Origin: a virus
Direction: 5' to 3' (one strand)
IMG/VR virus record: IMGVR_UViG_3300044819_000115
Location: 1 to 32,251 of that record
Length of the DNA stretch: 32,251 bases
A program made the position numbers and the translations under genes. Positions 7,974 through 15,271 of the stretch are shown one piece after another; positions within the stretch are counted from its first letter, which is position 1, and the number at the start of each line of letters is the position of its first letter. The notes beneath the pieces are model-generated. The model had not been told where the DNA came from. It saw nothing but the letters and a program-made list of their open reading frames with translations, and did no database searches.

Positions 7974-8280
7974 CCAGAGTCTGCGCATGCCGCGGTTCGC
8001 GGTAGCGGCACAAGGGGCGATTGACGCCTCGACCCGTGGCTTTGCCAGCACGATCGTGCTCGCACCTCGGCGCCTGTGGTCCTTCTTCGGCACTGCCCTG
8101 AGGCTCGTCGCCGGCGTCGGCGCGGTGCTCATGGACGTCGGCCAGGCGATCGTGAACGCCGGGTTCAAGATCGGCATCTACGGGTTCGCCGCATGGAGCG
8201 GAGCTCGCCTCATCCAGTACATCGCGCGGCCGTTCGCCCAAACCGCCGCCCTCGAGGCCGCCGCCGCGGCCGCGGCATAA
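7954..8280 (+). CDS. Small hydrophobic protein of unknown function, leader shared with next gene
   Basis: This predicted 108-residue protein begins MTIIALIQSLRM. An ATG also exists at 7942, but GGAG at 7944-7947 sits about six bases before 7954, and the next gene starts with the same peptide, so 7954 is preferred. Residues 41-86 are strongly hydrophobic with a few charges and could form one or two membrane helices; the end is an Ala-rich tail. The gene is transcribed away from the polymerase gene and is followed after 16 bases by a second membrane-protein gene. I recognise no family. It may be a small inner-membrane protein of the host-takeover or moron type, but nothing proves this. Confidence 0.6.
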   Translation: MTIIALIQSLRMPRFAVAAQGAIDASTRGFASTIVLAPRRLWSFFGTALRLVAGVGAVLMDVGQAIVNAGFKIGIYGFAAWSGARLIQYIARPFAQTAALEAAAAAAA

Positions 8281-8295
8281 GCCAGGTAGGAGGAC

Positions 8296-8316
8296 CATGA
8301 CGATCATCGCCCTGAT
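8296..8316 (+). repeat. Direct repeat, copy 2: identical gene-start leader
   Basis: This is identical over 21 bases to 7953-7973 and covers the start of the second plus-strand gene. The encoded peptides continue alike for two more residues (IQ), then share only L-R, so the proteins share a common N-terminal tag. Confidence 0.85.
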
Positions 8317-8770
8317 TCAAAGGCTACGGTGGCATCGTGCAGTGCAAGAGAGAGATCGGGGAGCGGATTCGTCCATGCCGCTCAAGGCGATGAAGGCGCT
8401 CGCGGCCGTGATGGTGCCAGCGCATGGGTTCGTCGTCGGGGCAAGCGGGCTGACGGCGCGCAGCGATGCGAATTCGCTGAAGTCGCAGGTCGTGACGTTC
8501 ACGAAATCGCTGATCCGGGGATGTCTGTGGGCCGCGGCGATCGCGGCGGGCATGCTGATCTACACGGCGTTCACCGCGAAGTGGAAGGAGAAGGGGTATC
8601 CGACGATTCCGATATCCGCGCTCATCGCAGCTGATCAGATCTCGAACGGGATGCAGAGCCGGATGATGCCGATGTCCGGTCAAGGAGGCATCCGGCAAGG
8701 GCCGCCGGCGGCAGATCAGACGAGGGTTCGTCAGACGAGCCTGCTCGACATGGACGAGTTCGACGGCTGA
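8297..8770 (+). CDS. Small membrane protein of unknown function, second of a leader-sharing pair
   Basis: This predicted 157-residue protein starts MTIIALIQRLRW. A strong AGGAGG lies three bases before the ATG and overlaps the end of a region resembling the 3' end of the previous gene. One clear membrane helix spans about 72-92 (Trp-Ala-Ala-rich, ending in ...LIYTAF) and is followed by a Lys-rich stretch. The C-terminal half is polar and ends in acidic LDMDEFDG. Apart from the leader it does not resemble the preceding protein. Its stop is one base from the stop of the convergent minus-strand lysis-type gene at 8772, leaving no room for a terminator. Function unknown. Confidence 0.65.
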   Translation: MTIIALIQRLRWHRAVQERDRGADSSMPLKAMKALAAVMVPAHGFVVGASGLTARSDANSLKSQVVTFTKSLIRGCLWAAAIAAGMLIYTAFTAKWKEKGYPTIPISALIAADQISNGMQSRMMPMSGQGGIRQGPPAADQTRVRQTSLLDMDEFDG

Positions 8771-8771
8771 T

Positions 8772-9239
8772 CTAGAGCGCCTTGTCGAGCACGACGCCAA
8801 GAAGGACTGCCGTGGAGACCGCGGCAATCGTCCACGCGATGGGGTTCCCCCACTGCGGCTTGACGCGCTCCTCCTGGTACTTCTTGTCGAGCGCGATGAG
8901 ATCGTCTGTCAGCTTGTTGTGGCGGGCGATCAGGATGCTCTGGCTGTCGGCGTACGCGGCGAGCTGGACGTTCAGCAGGTCCCGCTGCTTGATCAGATCT
9001 GCCTCCACTGCCTGCTCATTTTTTAGCTTCGCTCGTGCATCGGTGAGATCCGCGTCGGCCTTGAGGACGAGCTTCCAGTCATCGATGTTCTCGAAGCCGC
9101 AGACCTGGCCGCCGATGTCGATCTTGTAGACCGTGCAGTTCGGCAGGTTCACCGGGCGGTAGACCGGATCATCCGCCCGCGCGGGGATCGACGTCGCGCC
9201 AAGAACGAATGCGATCGATAGCACGAAGGTTCGCTGCAT
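8772..9239 (-). CDS. Secreted coiled-coil protein with C-terminal membrane helix, spanin-like
   Basis: This predicted 155-residue protein has a signal peptide (1-22, ending A-R-A before DD), cysteines at 35 and 47, a long charged coiled coil (about 55-125) and a C-terminal hydrophobic helix (about 133-151). The ATG at 9239 is chosen because AGGAG precedes it at good spacing and the signal peptide starts there; a longer frame upstream is Arg/Ser-rich and implausible. The first 71 bases lie inside the preceding gene in another frame, an arrangement typical of Rz/Rz1 spanin pairs, which join inner and outer membranes during lysis. No lipobox cysteine is seen, so a classical outer-membrane spanin or unimolecular spanin is not proven. 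The role is inferred from topology and neighbours. Confidence 0.6.
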   Translation of the reverse strand: MQRTFVLSIAFVLGATSIPARADDPVYRPVNLPNCTVYKIDIGGQVCGFENIDDWKLVLKADADLTDARAKLKNEQAVEADLIKQRDLLNVQLAAYADSQSILIARHNKLTDDLIALDKKYQEERVKPQWGNPIAWTIAAVSTAVLLGVVLDKAL

Positions 9240-9615
9240 AGACCTGCTCCTGGGCCTGGGTGTCGGCCGCGATGTGCTTGAGCTGCTCGGCGATCGCTGC
9301 CGATTGCTGCTTGGCCGCCGCGATCGCCGCATCGTTCTTGGAAATCGCAGCCACGGCAGCAGCCTTCTCGGCCAAGATCTTCTGGGTCTCTTGCTCGTGG
9401 CGCAATCGCGCGAGCTCGGCGTTGTTGCGGTTGCTGTACCAGGCCCACGCCGCGGCCGCGGCGAGAGCGACCACGATGATGATGAGCGTGCTGATCCACG
9501 ACTTGCCGCCGCCGGCGGGCGATTTGTTGCCGGTGACGATGTCGGCGAGCTTGCCGAGCAGCGCGGTCGGGTCGAGCGCCGGCTTGGCCGCCGGCGGTGG
9601 CGTCGGATCTGCCAT
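9169..9615 (-). CDS. Inner-membrane coiled-coil protein, i-spanin (Rz)-like
   Basis: This 148-residue protein has a short Pro-rich cytoplasmic-type N-terminus, one membrane helix at about 40-60 (STLIIIVVALAAAAAWAW) and a long Ala/Gln/Glu-rich coiled coil from about 63 to 132. This is the layout of an Rz-type i-spanin, which fuses membranes at the end of lysis. It starts on the stop of the holin-like gene (one shared base) and its 3' end overlaps the following secreted protein. Sequence similarity to known spanins is not obvious, as usual for the family, so the call rests on topology and context. It could instead be a tail- or membrane-associated coiled-coil protein. Confidence 0.6.
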   Translation of the reverse strand: MADPTPPPAAKPALDPTALLGKLADIVTGNKSPAGGGKSWISTLIIIVVALAAAAAWAWYSNRNNAELARLRHEQETQKILAEKAAAVAAISKNDAAIAAAKQQSAAIAEQLKHIAADTQAQEQVYAANLRAIDRIRSWRDVDPRAGG

Positions 9616-10199
9616 CAGATGGTCGGTGGCGGGTTCTTCGGATCGGGTAGTGGTTTAGACGGATCGAACTTCGCTTGATCGCCGATACCGGTCGCCGCAT
9701 CATCTCTGCGGATCTTGAAGAGCTCAGACTCGATGAGCCCGGTCAGCTTGGCGCGCGCCATGTCCGGCAGCTTCTGCTGCTCGGCCATCTGCATGGCCCA
9801 GTTCGCCGCGACATCCATCACAGCGCCGCCCGGAATCTTCTTGTCACCGACGGCCGCGAGCGCTTGCTGGCGCGCCCATTCGGCACCGCGGTGTGCGGCG
9901 TCGTTCGCGAGTTTGGCCCAGGCGTCCTGTGTTGCCTGGCTCACCTCGATGTGGAGCTTCTGCTTGATCTTGAACAAGATCCACGTCGTCACCACGCCGA
10001 GGGCCGAGATGATGACCGGCGCCAGGATCGCGAGGACCTGGTTGACGAAGTTCTGCAGCGCGGTAGGTTCGGTGGCGGGGCCGACCGTCGGCAGCACTGG
10101 ATCTGCGTAGGCCAAGATCGGCCAGCAGATCAGCAGGAGGACGAGGACCGCGCTAGCGATCTTGATCAGGTTGCGGAAGGTACTTGCTCTCGTGGTCAT
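9615..10199 (-). CDS. Holin-like protein resembling the LLH family
   Basis: This 194-residue protein has an N-terminal hydrophobic segment (11-32, possibly a signal anchor), a second membrane helix (about 52-76, VNQVLAILAPVIISALGVV) and then a charged helical domain (82-160) rich in Ala and Trp. One membrane helix followed by a long amphipathic domain with an A-x-x-GA-E-W-A motif resembles phage holins of the LLH superfamily; the extra N-terminal segment is longer than usual. Holins form the inner-membrane holes that time lysis. GGAG lies about 11 bases before the ATG. The 5' end overlaps the preceding gene by 47 bases and the next gene starts on its stop. No endolysin is seen beside it. Holin assignment is moderate. 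Confidence 0.55.
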   Translation of the reverse strand: MTTRASTFRNLIKIASAVLVLLLICWPILAYADPVLPTVGPATEPTALQNFVNQVLAILAPVIISALGVVTTWILFKIKQKLHIEVSQATQDAWAKLANDAAHRGAEWARQQALAAVGDKKIPGGAVMDVAANWAMQMAEQQKLPDMARAKLTGLIESELFKIRRDDAATGIGDQAKFDPSKPLPDPKNPPPTI

Positions 10200-10491
10200 C
10201 GGATGATTCTCCTTTGTGGCGCTTCACCGGCTTCTCCCAGTACTGCACCACCAAAATGATCTCTTCGGTCGTGGTGGATCCGCCCTCGGAATCGCATACC
10301 ACGGTCTTGCGCGAGTACTCGCGCGTGTGCTCGTGCACGATGCCCTTGGTGGCATCGGCCATCTGGTTGCGGAAGTCGGCGTAGCCGTCGATACCGGCCT
10401 CTCCGTCCTCAAACATGTTGAACCGCGCGACCTTGAAGACGCCGCGTGGCTTGGCGTTGTTGTCGAACTTGACGGGGGTGACGGTCGCCAT
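10153..10491 (-). CDS. Conserved-looking small protein of unknown function, portal-adjacent
   Basis: This is a 112-residue soluble protein with no membrane segment. The middle part looks beta-rich (EEIILVVQYWEKP at about 76-88) and the C-terminus is a charged, probably disordered tail. It starts on the portal stop (TAATG, one shared base) and its end overlaps the holin-like gene by 47 bases, so it belongs to the same operon. I do not recognise it. Position between portal and lysis genes suggests a minor head or late protein, but nothing in the sequence decides this. Confidence 0.6.
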   Translation of the reverse strand: MATVTPVKFDNNAKPRGVFKVARFNMFEDGEAGIDGYADFRNQMADATKGIVHEHTREYSRKTVVCDSEGGSTTTEEIILVVQYWEKPVKRHKGESSDDHESKYLPQPDQDR

Positions 10492-12563
10492 TACATCGGC
10501 CCTCCCTTACGCTGCGGAGGGAGCATCTGCGGCATCGGCTTGGCGCGATCCGCCGCGGCCGAGGCGGTGTCGCCTGGACCCATCGTCGACAGGATCTGCT
10601 CGACGATGCGCGCCATGTTCGGCATCTTGGTGCGGAGCTCGTTGAGCACCTGCATCCGCTGACCGGGGTCCATCTTGGAGATCCGGTTCGCCCAGTTCTT
10701 CGCCACACGCGCGGCATCGAGCTGGATCACCTGCCCGCCAGCGCCCTCCGAGCCCGCGGCCGCTTGACCGGACTGCTCGCCGGCGACGCCGGCGACGGCT
10801 GCCGGTTGCTGCGCTGCCATCTGCTGTGCGGCCTGTCCGGCCATCTGCTGATCGGCCGCGGAGTCCTGACCTGGAGCGGCCTGTCCCGGCGCAGGCGCCG
10901 CGCCGGCTTGCTGCGGCGCCTGACCGGGCGGCGCGCCTGGCTGCCCCTGCGCCGGCTGCTGACCTGGCTGAACGCCCTGCGCAGCGACCTCGTTCTGCGC
11001 CTGACCATCCATACCCGGCTGACCCGCGGTAGACGTGCCCTGCGCCTCGGCGAAGGCTTCCTGCGAGCGGACCTGGTACTTGGCCGCGATGATCGTGGCC
11101 TCGCCCTGAGCCTCGGCCTGAGCCTTCATCGTGAGGGCCTGGATGCGGTTGCGCTGGTCCGCTTCCTTCTCGATCATGGAGAGCTCGTCGTCGTAGTCGA
11201 ACCCGAGCTCGGTGAGCATCGTGTGATCGGAGATCTTGTTGGCGGCGTTGAGCTGGATGACGATCTGCTTGCGCTGGATGTCGTCCGCCATCTTGAACTC
11301 GGTGAAGCCGATCTCGACGTCGGGGTACCCGAGGTAGAGACGGATCCGGTTCTTGGCCCAGTTGACGAACCGCAGCAGCAGCCGCCGGTACATGAGGAAG
11401 TGGTTCTCGAGCGTGCGCAGCGAGACGCTCGAGCCGGACCACGACAGGCCGCCCATGACGAGCTCGATGGGCACGCCCATGCCGCCGGTGATCTCCTTGT
11501 TGGTGATCTCGATCTCGGGCCCGAGGAGCAGCGCGCGACCGTCCCCGCCGAGTCGCTCGAAGCCCAGCGGCACCGACACGACCGAGACGTAGTTCGGGTC
11601 GATGCGCCAGTTGCGGATCTCCTGCTGGACGGTCTGCTGCCACGTCCCCAGGTTGATGTGCTGGTACGGATCCGCCGACGAATTCGCCTGTGGGAAGATG
11701 AACTCGAGCGGCAGGATGCGCTGCAGTGCGATCGCCTCCTGCGCGCGCCGCAGCACGTAGAGGTAGAACATCCGCCCCATCGAGTGGAGGATGAGCGGCT
11801 TGCCCCAGCCCATGTCCTGCTCGGCGAGCGTCGGACGCTTGAAGTGGAAGATGTTCTGATCCGAGAGCGCGATGTCGCGGTTCTTCTTGAGCGCCTGGAG
11901 GTAGACCTCGGGGATGTCGACGAGGATCTCGCGCACGCCCTGCGCGATCGCCCGCTTCATCTTGTTCGGGATCTTGTAGCGGTACTTCGACCGGCCGGTC
12001 AGCGGGTTGTAGTGGATGTCGATGTTCCGCGGATCCCAGCGAACGAAGTTGATGCCGGTGCGATCGCGGATCGGACGATCCTTGATCACGCCCATGACCT
12101 CCTGTCCGCACGACGGGCTCTTGCACGTGAAGTAGAAGTCGAAGCCCTTGAACTTGAACTCGAAGGTCGGGTCCCCGAGCTTGTGGAGCTGCTCGCACTT
12201 CGGACAGCCGATCCAGCGCACGAATGGCAGGTTGATCGAGACGAAAGCGTTGCCGAACGTGAAGTGATCGAGGCCGATCTCGATGAGGAACGGCTTGAGA
12301 TTGAGGTTGTCCTCGATCAGCTGCTTCCACGCATCGCGGACGTGCTTGTCGTCGGCGTTGTAGACGAAGTCGGTGACCGGGTACTCGGCGATCTTGGTGA
12401 CCACCGACCCGATCATCGGGTCCTTGTAGAAGAAGTACGCACACCACCGGAACAGCTCCTTGACTGTCGGCGGCATGTAGGTCTGCGCGATGTCGAAGAA
12501 CGGTGATGGGTACACCGTTCCGCGACGTCGATCGCGACCGAGGAATGCTTGATCTTGGGCCAT
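10491..12563 (-). CDS. Portal protein with a zinc-knuckle insertion and long Gln/Ala/Pro tail
   Basis: The portal forms the dodecameric ring at the capsid vertex through which DNA is packaged and ejected. This 690-residue protein shows portal features of large myoviruses: a helical N-terminus, IEIGLDHFTFGNAFVSI (about 94-110), a long central region with GWGKPLILHSMGRMFYLYVLRRAQEA-type helical sequence (252-276), a GGMGVPIELVMGG motif (360-372) and the long helical stretch after it. An insertion at 117-155 carries C120-x2-C123 and C147-x4-C152, which could bind zinc. Residues about 505-612 are low complexity (Gln, Ala, Pro, Gly), followed by a small helical C-terminal domain. There is no clear ribosome-binding site before the ATG; a 14-base gap separates it from the previous gene. 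The portal call is firm; subtype is not. Confidence 0.85.
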   Translation of the reverse strand: MAQDQAFLGRDRRRGTVYPSPFFDIAQTYMPPTVKELFRWCAYFFYKDPMIGSVVTKIAEYPVTDFVYNADDKHVRDAWKQLIEDNLNLKPFLIEIGLDHFTFGNAFVSINLPFVRWIGCPKCEQLHKLGDPTFEFKFKGFDFYFTCKSPSCGQEVMGVIKDRPIRDRTGINFVRWDPRNIDIHYNPLTGRSKYRYKIPNKMKRAIAQGVREILVDIPEVYLQALKKNRDIALSDQNIFHFKRPTLAEQDMGWGKPLILHSMGRMFYLYVLRRAQEAIALQRILPLEFIFPQANSSADPYQHINLGTWQQTVQQEIRNWRIDPNYVSVVSVPLGFERLGGDGRALLLGPEIEITNKEITGGMGVPIELVMGGLSWSGSSVSLRTLENHFLMYRRLLLRFVNWAKNRIRLYLGYPDVEIGFTEFKMADDIQRKQIVIQLNAANKISDHTMLTELGFDYDDELSMIEKEADQRNRIQALTMKAQAEAQGEATIIAAKYQVRSQEAFAEAQGTSTAGQPGMDGQAQNEVAAQGVQPGQQPAQGQPGAPPGQAPQQAGAAPAPGQAAPGQDSAADQQMAGQAAQQMAAQQPAAVAGVAGEQSGQAAAGSEGAGGQVIQLDAARVAKNWANRISKMDPGQRMQVLNELRTKMPNMARIVEQILSTMGPGDTASAAADRAKPMPQMLPPQRKGGPM

Positions 12564-12577
12564 CGTGGATCAGGCGA

Positions 12578-14005
12578 TCAGATGATGCCTTCGCCTCCGG
12601 TGATCGCGCCTTTGCCGGTGACCGCGCGGTAGGTCATCGCAGCGGTCACGCCGCCGGTGATGAGCTTGCTGCGCTCGTCGGGGTTGAGCGACTTCCACCC
12701 CGAGGTGGTCGCCTTCTTCCACGCGTCCATGAACCCCGGCGGCTTCCCGGCGGCGCCGCCCGGCGGCTCGGTTCCGCCCGCGGGCTTGGGGGTTGCCGGC
12801 GAGCTCGGCTCCTTCTCGTCCGCTGGCGTGCCCACGGGCTTGCCGTTCGCCTTGGGGGGCTTGATCGGCTCCGGCTCCTTGGCTGCGGCTGCGGCCGCGG
12901 CGCCGCCGCTGGACGTGCCCGGCGCGGCCTCTGGCTCCGAGCTCGGGGTCTTGCCGATGTCAGGACCCGTCCGCTTGGGCATCCGAGGCGCGGACCCCAG
13001 GTCCTTGCCCTTGATGTCCTTCAGGCCCCCCACGGTGGGGTTGGTTGACGTGCTGGCCTCGCGCGCGGCGACGCCGGTGCGTGCCGCCTGTGCCTTGGGG
13101 ATGGCCTTCTCGAGGCTCGCGGCGCGGCTCTTGGCGAACGGCTCACGCAGCGCCGATCCGCCGCTTGAGATGTGCTGCTTGAGCGAGTCGAGCTTCGACT
13201 GAAGCTTCTCGGGGGCGCCCATGATCTCGGCGCGCCCGGCAGCGCGCGCGGTGTTGCCGAGGTCGGTCGCCTTCTGGCCGACCGCCTTGACGCCGCGGCC
13301 CATCGCCTCGCCGGCTGCCTCGCCGGGGGCGGCAACCGCCTCCGCGACGCCACGGCCGGCGCGGCCGACGTTCTTGGCGGCCGTGCCCATGCCCTCGCCG
13401 ATCGCCTCGCCCACGTGACCGACCGCGTTCGCCGCGCCCGCGCCGACCTCGCCGGCGGCGCTGAGGCCCCGGCGGAGGGCACCGGTCTCGGCGCCGGCGG
13501 CAGCGCGCCCCACGCCCTTGGCGATCCAGCTGCCGAGGCCACTCTGCTTCTCGAGCATCGCGAGTCGGACCATCTCGGCTCCGACCTTGATCAGGACCTC
13601 GTCGACGATGGGGTGTAGGTCCTCGGGCAGGTCGTGGCAAAGCTGCCCATGTGCGGCGCGCAGATCGATGTCGATCGCCGCCCCCTTGACCATGTCGAAT
13701 ACCTCGCCGAACTCGATGGCCGAGAGGCCCGCGTGGGCGCGCAGTACATCGAGATAGGCGTCGGCGCGCTTGACCATGCCGGCGTTCAGGCCGCAGTCGC
13801 CGGCGACCTTGAGGATCTCGAGGTCGCGATCCAGGCGGCCCGCGACCTTGGCGAACGGTGCCGCGCTCGCGGTCTTGGTCATCGCCTGGCCGCGCGGCCG
13901 CAGGGGTCGCTGGTCCGCGCGAACGCCCGACGCGTCGATGGCTGCCTTCTGGAAGAAGTTCGCCTCGTCATCGGCGGTCAGGTACTCGAAGTGGTTCGTG
14001 CGCAT
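12578..14005 (-). CDS. Ala/Gly-rich virion or internal protein candidate of unknown function
   Basis: This 475-residue protein has three zones. Residues 1-160 are an ordered, helical region with two cysteines. From about 165 to 260 there is a strongly Ala/Gly-rich amphipathic stretch with repeated G-x-A-x-G-x-A-like periodicity, resembling membrane-interacting or packing helices. From 290 to 420 it is Pro/Lys/Glu-rich and probably disordered, followed by a short ordered end (FMDAWKKATTSGWKSL). The ATG is preceded by a strong GGGAGG. It lies directly upstream of the portal gene in the operon, so a head or internal-protein role is reasonable. No known family recognised. Confidence 0.6.
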   Translation of the reverse strand: MRTNHFEYLTADDEANFFQKAAIDASGVRADQRPLRPRGQAMTKTASAAPFAKVAGRLDRDLEILKVAGDCGLNAGMVKRADAYLDVLRAHAGLSAIEFGEVFDMVKGAAIDIDLRAAHGQLCHDLPEDLHPIVDEVLIKVGAEMVRLAMLEKQSGLGSWIAKGVGRAAAGAETGALRRGLSAAGEVGAGAANAVGHVGEAIGEGMGTAAKNVGRAGRGVAEAVAAPGEAAGEAMGRGVKAVGQKATDLGNTARAAGRAEIMGAPEKLQSKLDSLKQHISSGGSALREPFAKSRAASLEKAIPKAQAARTGVAAREASTSTNPTVGGLKDIKGKDLGSAPRMPKRTGPDIGKTPSSEPEAAPGTSSGGAAAAAAAKEPEPIKPPKANGKPVGTPADEKEPSSPATPKPAGGTEPPGGAAGKPPGFMDAWKKATTSGWKSLNPDERSKLITGGVTAAMTYRAVTGKGAITGGEGII

Positions 14006-14209
14006 CTAGCCTCCCTCAATCCAGCGAGGACCTCGACCGCGACCCCGTGCAGGATCGAAGCCTTCGGCCTCCATCTGCGCGAGCTCGAGCTCGACGTCGG
14101 TTCGGATCTTGTCGGCGACCTCTGCCCGGAACTCGGAGATCATGGTGGCGATTTCCCGCACCGCTGCCATGTCGACAGGTTCGGCATCAACGGGCTCGGG
14201 CGCCGACAT
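14006..14209 (-). CDS. Very small acidic helical protein of unknown function
   Basis: This is a 67-residue protein, acidic and helical in the middle (VREIATMISEFRAEVADKI), with an Arg/Gly-rich end. It is packed between two genes, nine bases after the upstream stop and directly abutting the next start, which supports that it is a real gene. No strong ribosome-binding site is seen, so translation may depend on its upstream neighbour. Function unknown. Confidence 0.5.
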   Translation of the reverse strand: MSAPEPVDAEPVDMAAVREIATMISEFRAEVADKIRTDVELELAQMEAEGFDPARGRGRGPRWIEGG

Positions 14210-14218
14210 CTGGGCTCA

Positions 14219-15268
14219 TCATGGCACGGGTGGGGCGGTAGTTGAAGCGTTCGCGCTTGCCCCGATGGGGTTGTTCTGCATCGCATCGCGGCCGTCGACG
14301 TAGTGCTTGACCGCCATCAGCTTGAGGATATGGATGTCGAGCGGATGATCTTCGCGCCACGTGATGGTGGTTGGATCCACGTCCTTGAGCGCCTCCCACG
14401 CCTGCATCACCTCTTGGCGAAAGCCGGTCAACCAGACCTTCCGATCCAGGAGCCCCTGGGCGTTCGCGAAGTACTCGGCTGGCGCGTAGACGAAGCCCTC
14501 TTCTTCGATGATGGCTGCGATGTACGCGGTGACCTCGTCATCGAACGGCTCGTCGGGCCGGATCCCCTGCAGCACGTGAACCGCAAAGGCCGTCTGCATC
14601 GGCGTCATCGGCTGGAAGGTTCCGATCAGCGGGATGATGTCGTTCCATGCCAGCCCGGAATCCTCGAAGACGTCCCAGTCGAGCCAAGGGGTGTCCGTGG
14701 TGGCGGCTAGACGCAGGGCCATGATCTTGTTGCGGGCGATCTCGCCGACGGGACCGAAGTCTCGCCGGAGCGCCCACCACAGCGTGTCGGACTCCCAGTC
14801 GGCCCAGGCCGTCCCGTAGCGGGTTGTCAGCACCGTCAGCATCTGCAGCGGGTAAGCCCGCTTGTCCATGAAGAGCCGGCCGTGCGTCGCGCGTGTGGGA
14901 AGAGGAGGTTCGGGGGCGGGATCCTCCTCGACAGGCGGCGCATCGGTCCGATCGTACCCGTCCACCTCGACGGACTCCGGCGACGCCAACGGAGGGCCTT
15001 CCTGTGGCTCCTCCTCTGGCTGCGACTGGTCCGGATCGGTCTCGAGCTCGGCGTGCTCGGGGGCCGGCGCCGACACGCGTGGCACGGGGATCCCGTGTGG
15101 CTGCGCAACCTGGCCCTCGAGCTTGTTGAGCGTCGACGGCGATACCGACGGGATGCCGAGCGCCTCGGCGACGTCCGGGTCCAGATCAACCGCGGTCTTG
15201 TCGAGCGGCGTGTCGCCGTTGAGGATGCTGAGGAAGTTCTGCTCAGCGCTGCTGGCGTCGTGGCGCAT
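14219..15268 (-). CDS. Structural-block protein with acidic proline-rich linker, unknown function
   Basis: This 349-residue protein has a short N-terminal segment (1-45) with an acidic stretch, then a Pro/Glu/Asp-rich linker (about 55-125) that is surely disordered. An ordered, Trp-rich helical domain follows (about 130-320; e.g. WADWESDTLWWALRRDFG). The Gly-Arg-Leu-Phe motif at about 129 begins the ordered part. It starts three bases past the end of the preceding gene and is in the head-side gene block. It resembles unassigned head-cluster proteins of large myoviruses in layout only. It could be a head completion or adaptor protein; no family recognised. Confidence 0.55.
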   Translation of the reverse strand: MRHDASSAEQNFLSILNGDTPLDKTAVDLDPDVAEALGIPSVSPSTLNKLEGQVAQPHGIPVPRVSAPAPEHAELETDPDQSQPEEEPQEGPPLASPESVEVDGYDRTDAPPVEEDPAPEPPLPTRATHGRLFMDKRAYPLQMLTVLTTRYGTAWADWESDTLWWALRRDFGPVGEIARNKIMALRLAATTDTPWLDWDVFEDSGLAWNDIIPLIGTFQPMTPMQTAFAVHVLQGIRPDEPFDDEVTAYIAAIIEEEGFVYAPAEYFANAQGLLDRKVWLTGFRQEVMQAWEALKDVDPTTITWREDHPLDIHILKLMAVKHYVDGRDAMQNNPIGASANASTTAPPVP

Positions 15269-15271
15269 TCA

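Noticed and set aside
7858-8307. Minus-strand open frame of 149 residues across the first plus-strand gene
   Set aside because: The plus-strand gene has a proper ribosome-binding site, a repeated leader and a membrane segment; the minus-strand frame has a low-complexity Arg/Gly composition and crosses the control gap.
9240-9332. N-terminal extension of the secreted coiled-coil protein to 9332
   Set aside because: It would add an Arg/Ser/Pro-rich tract before a clear signal peptide, and AGGAG lies before the ATG at 9239, not before 9332.
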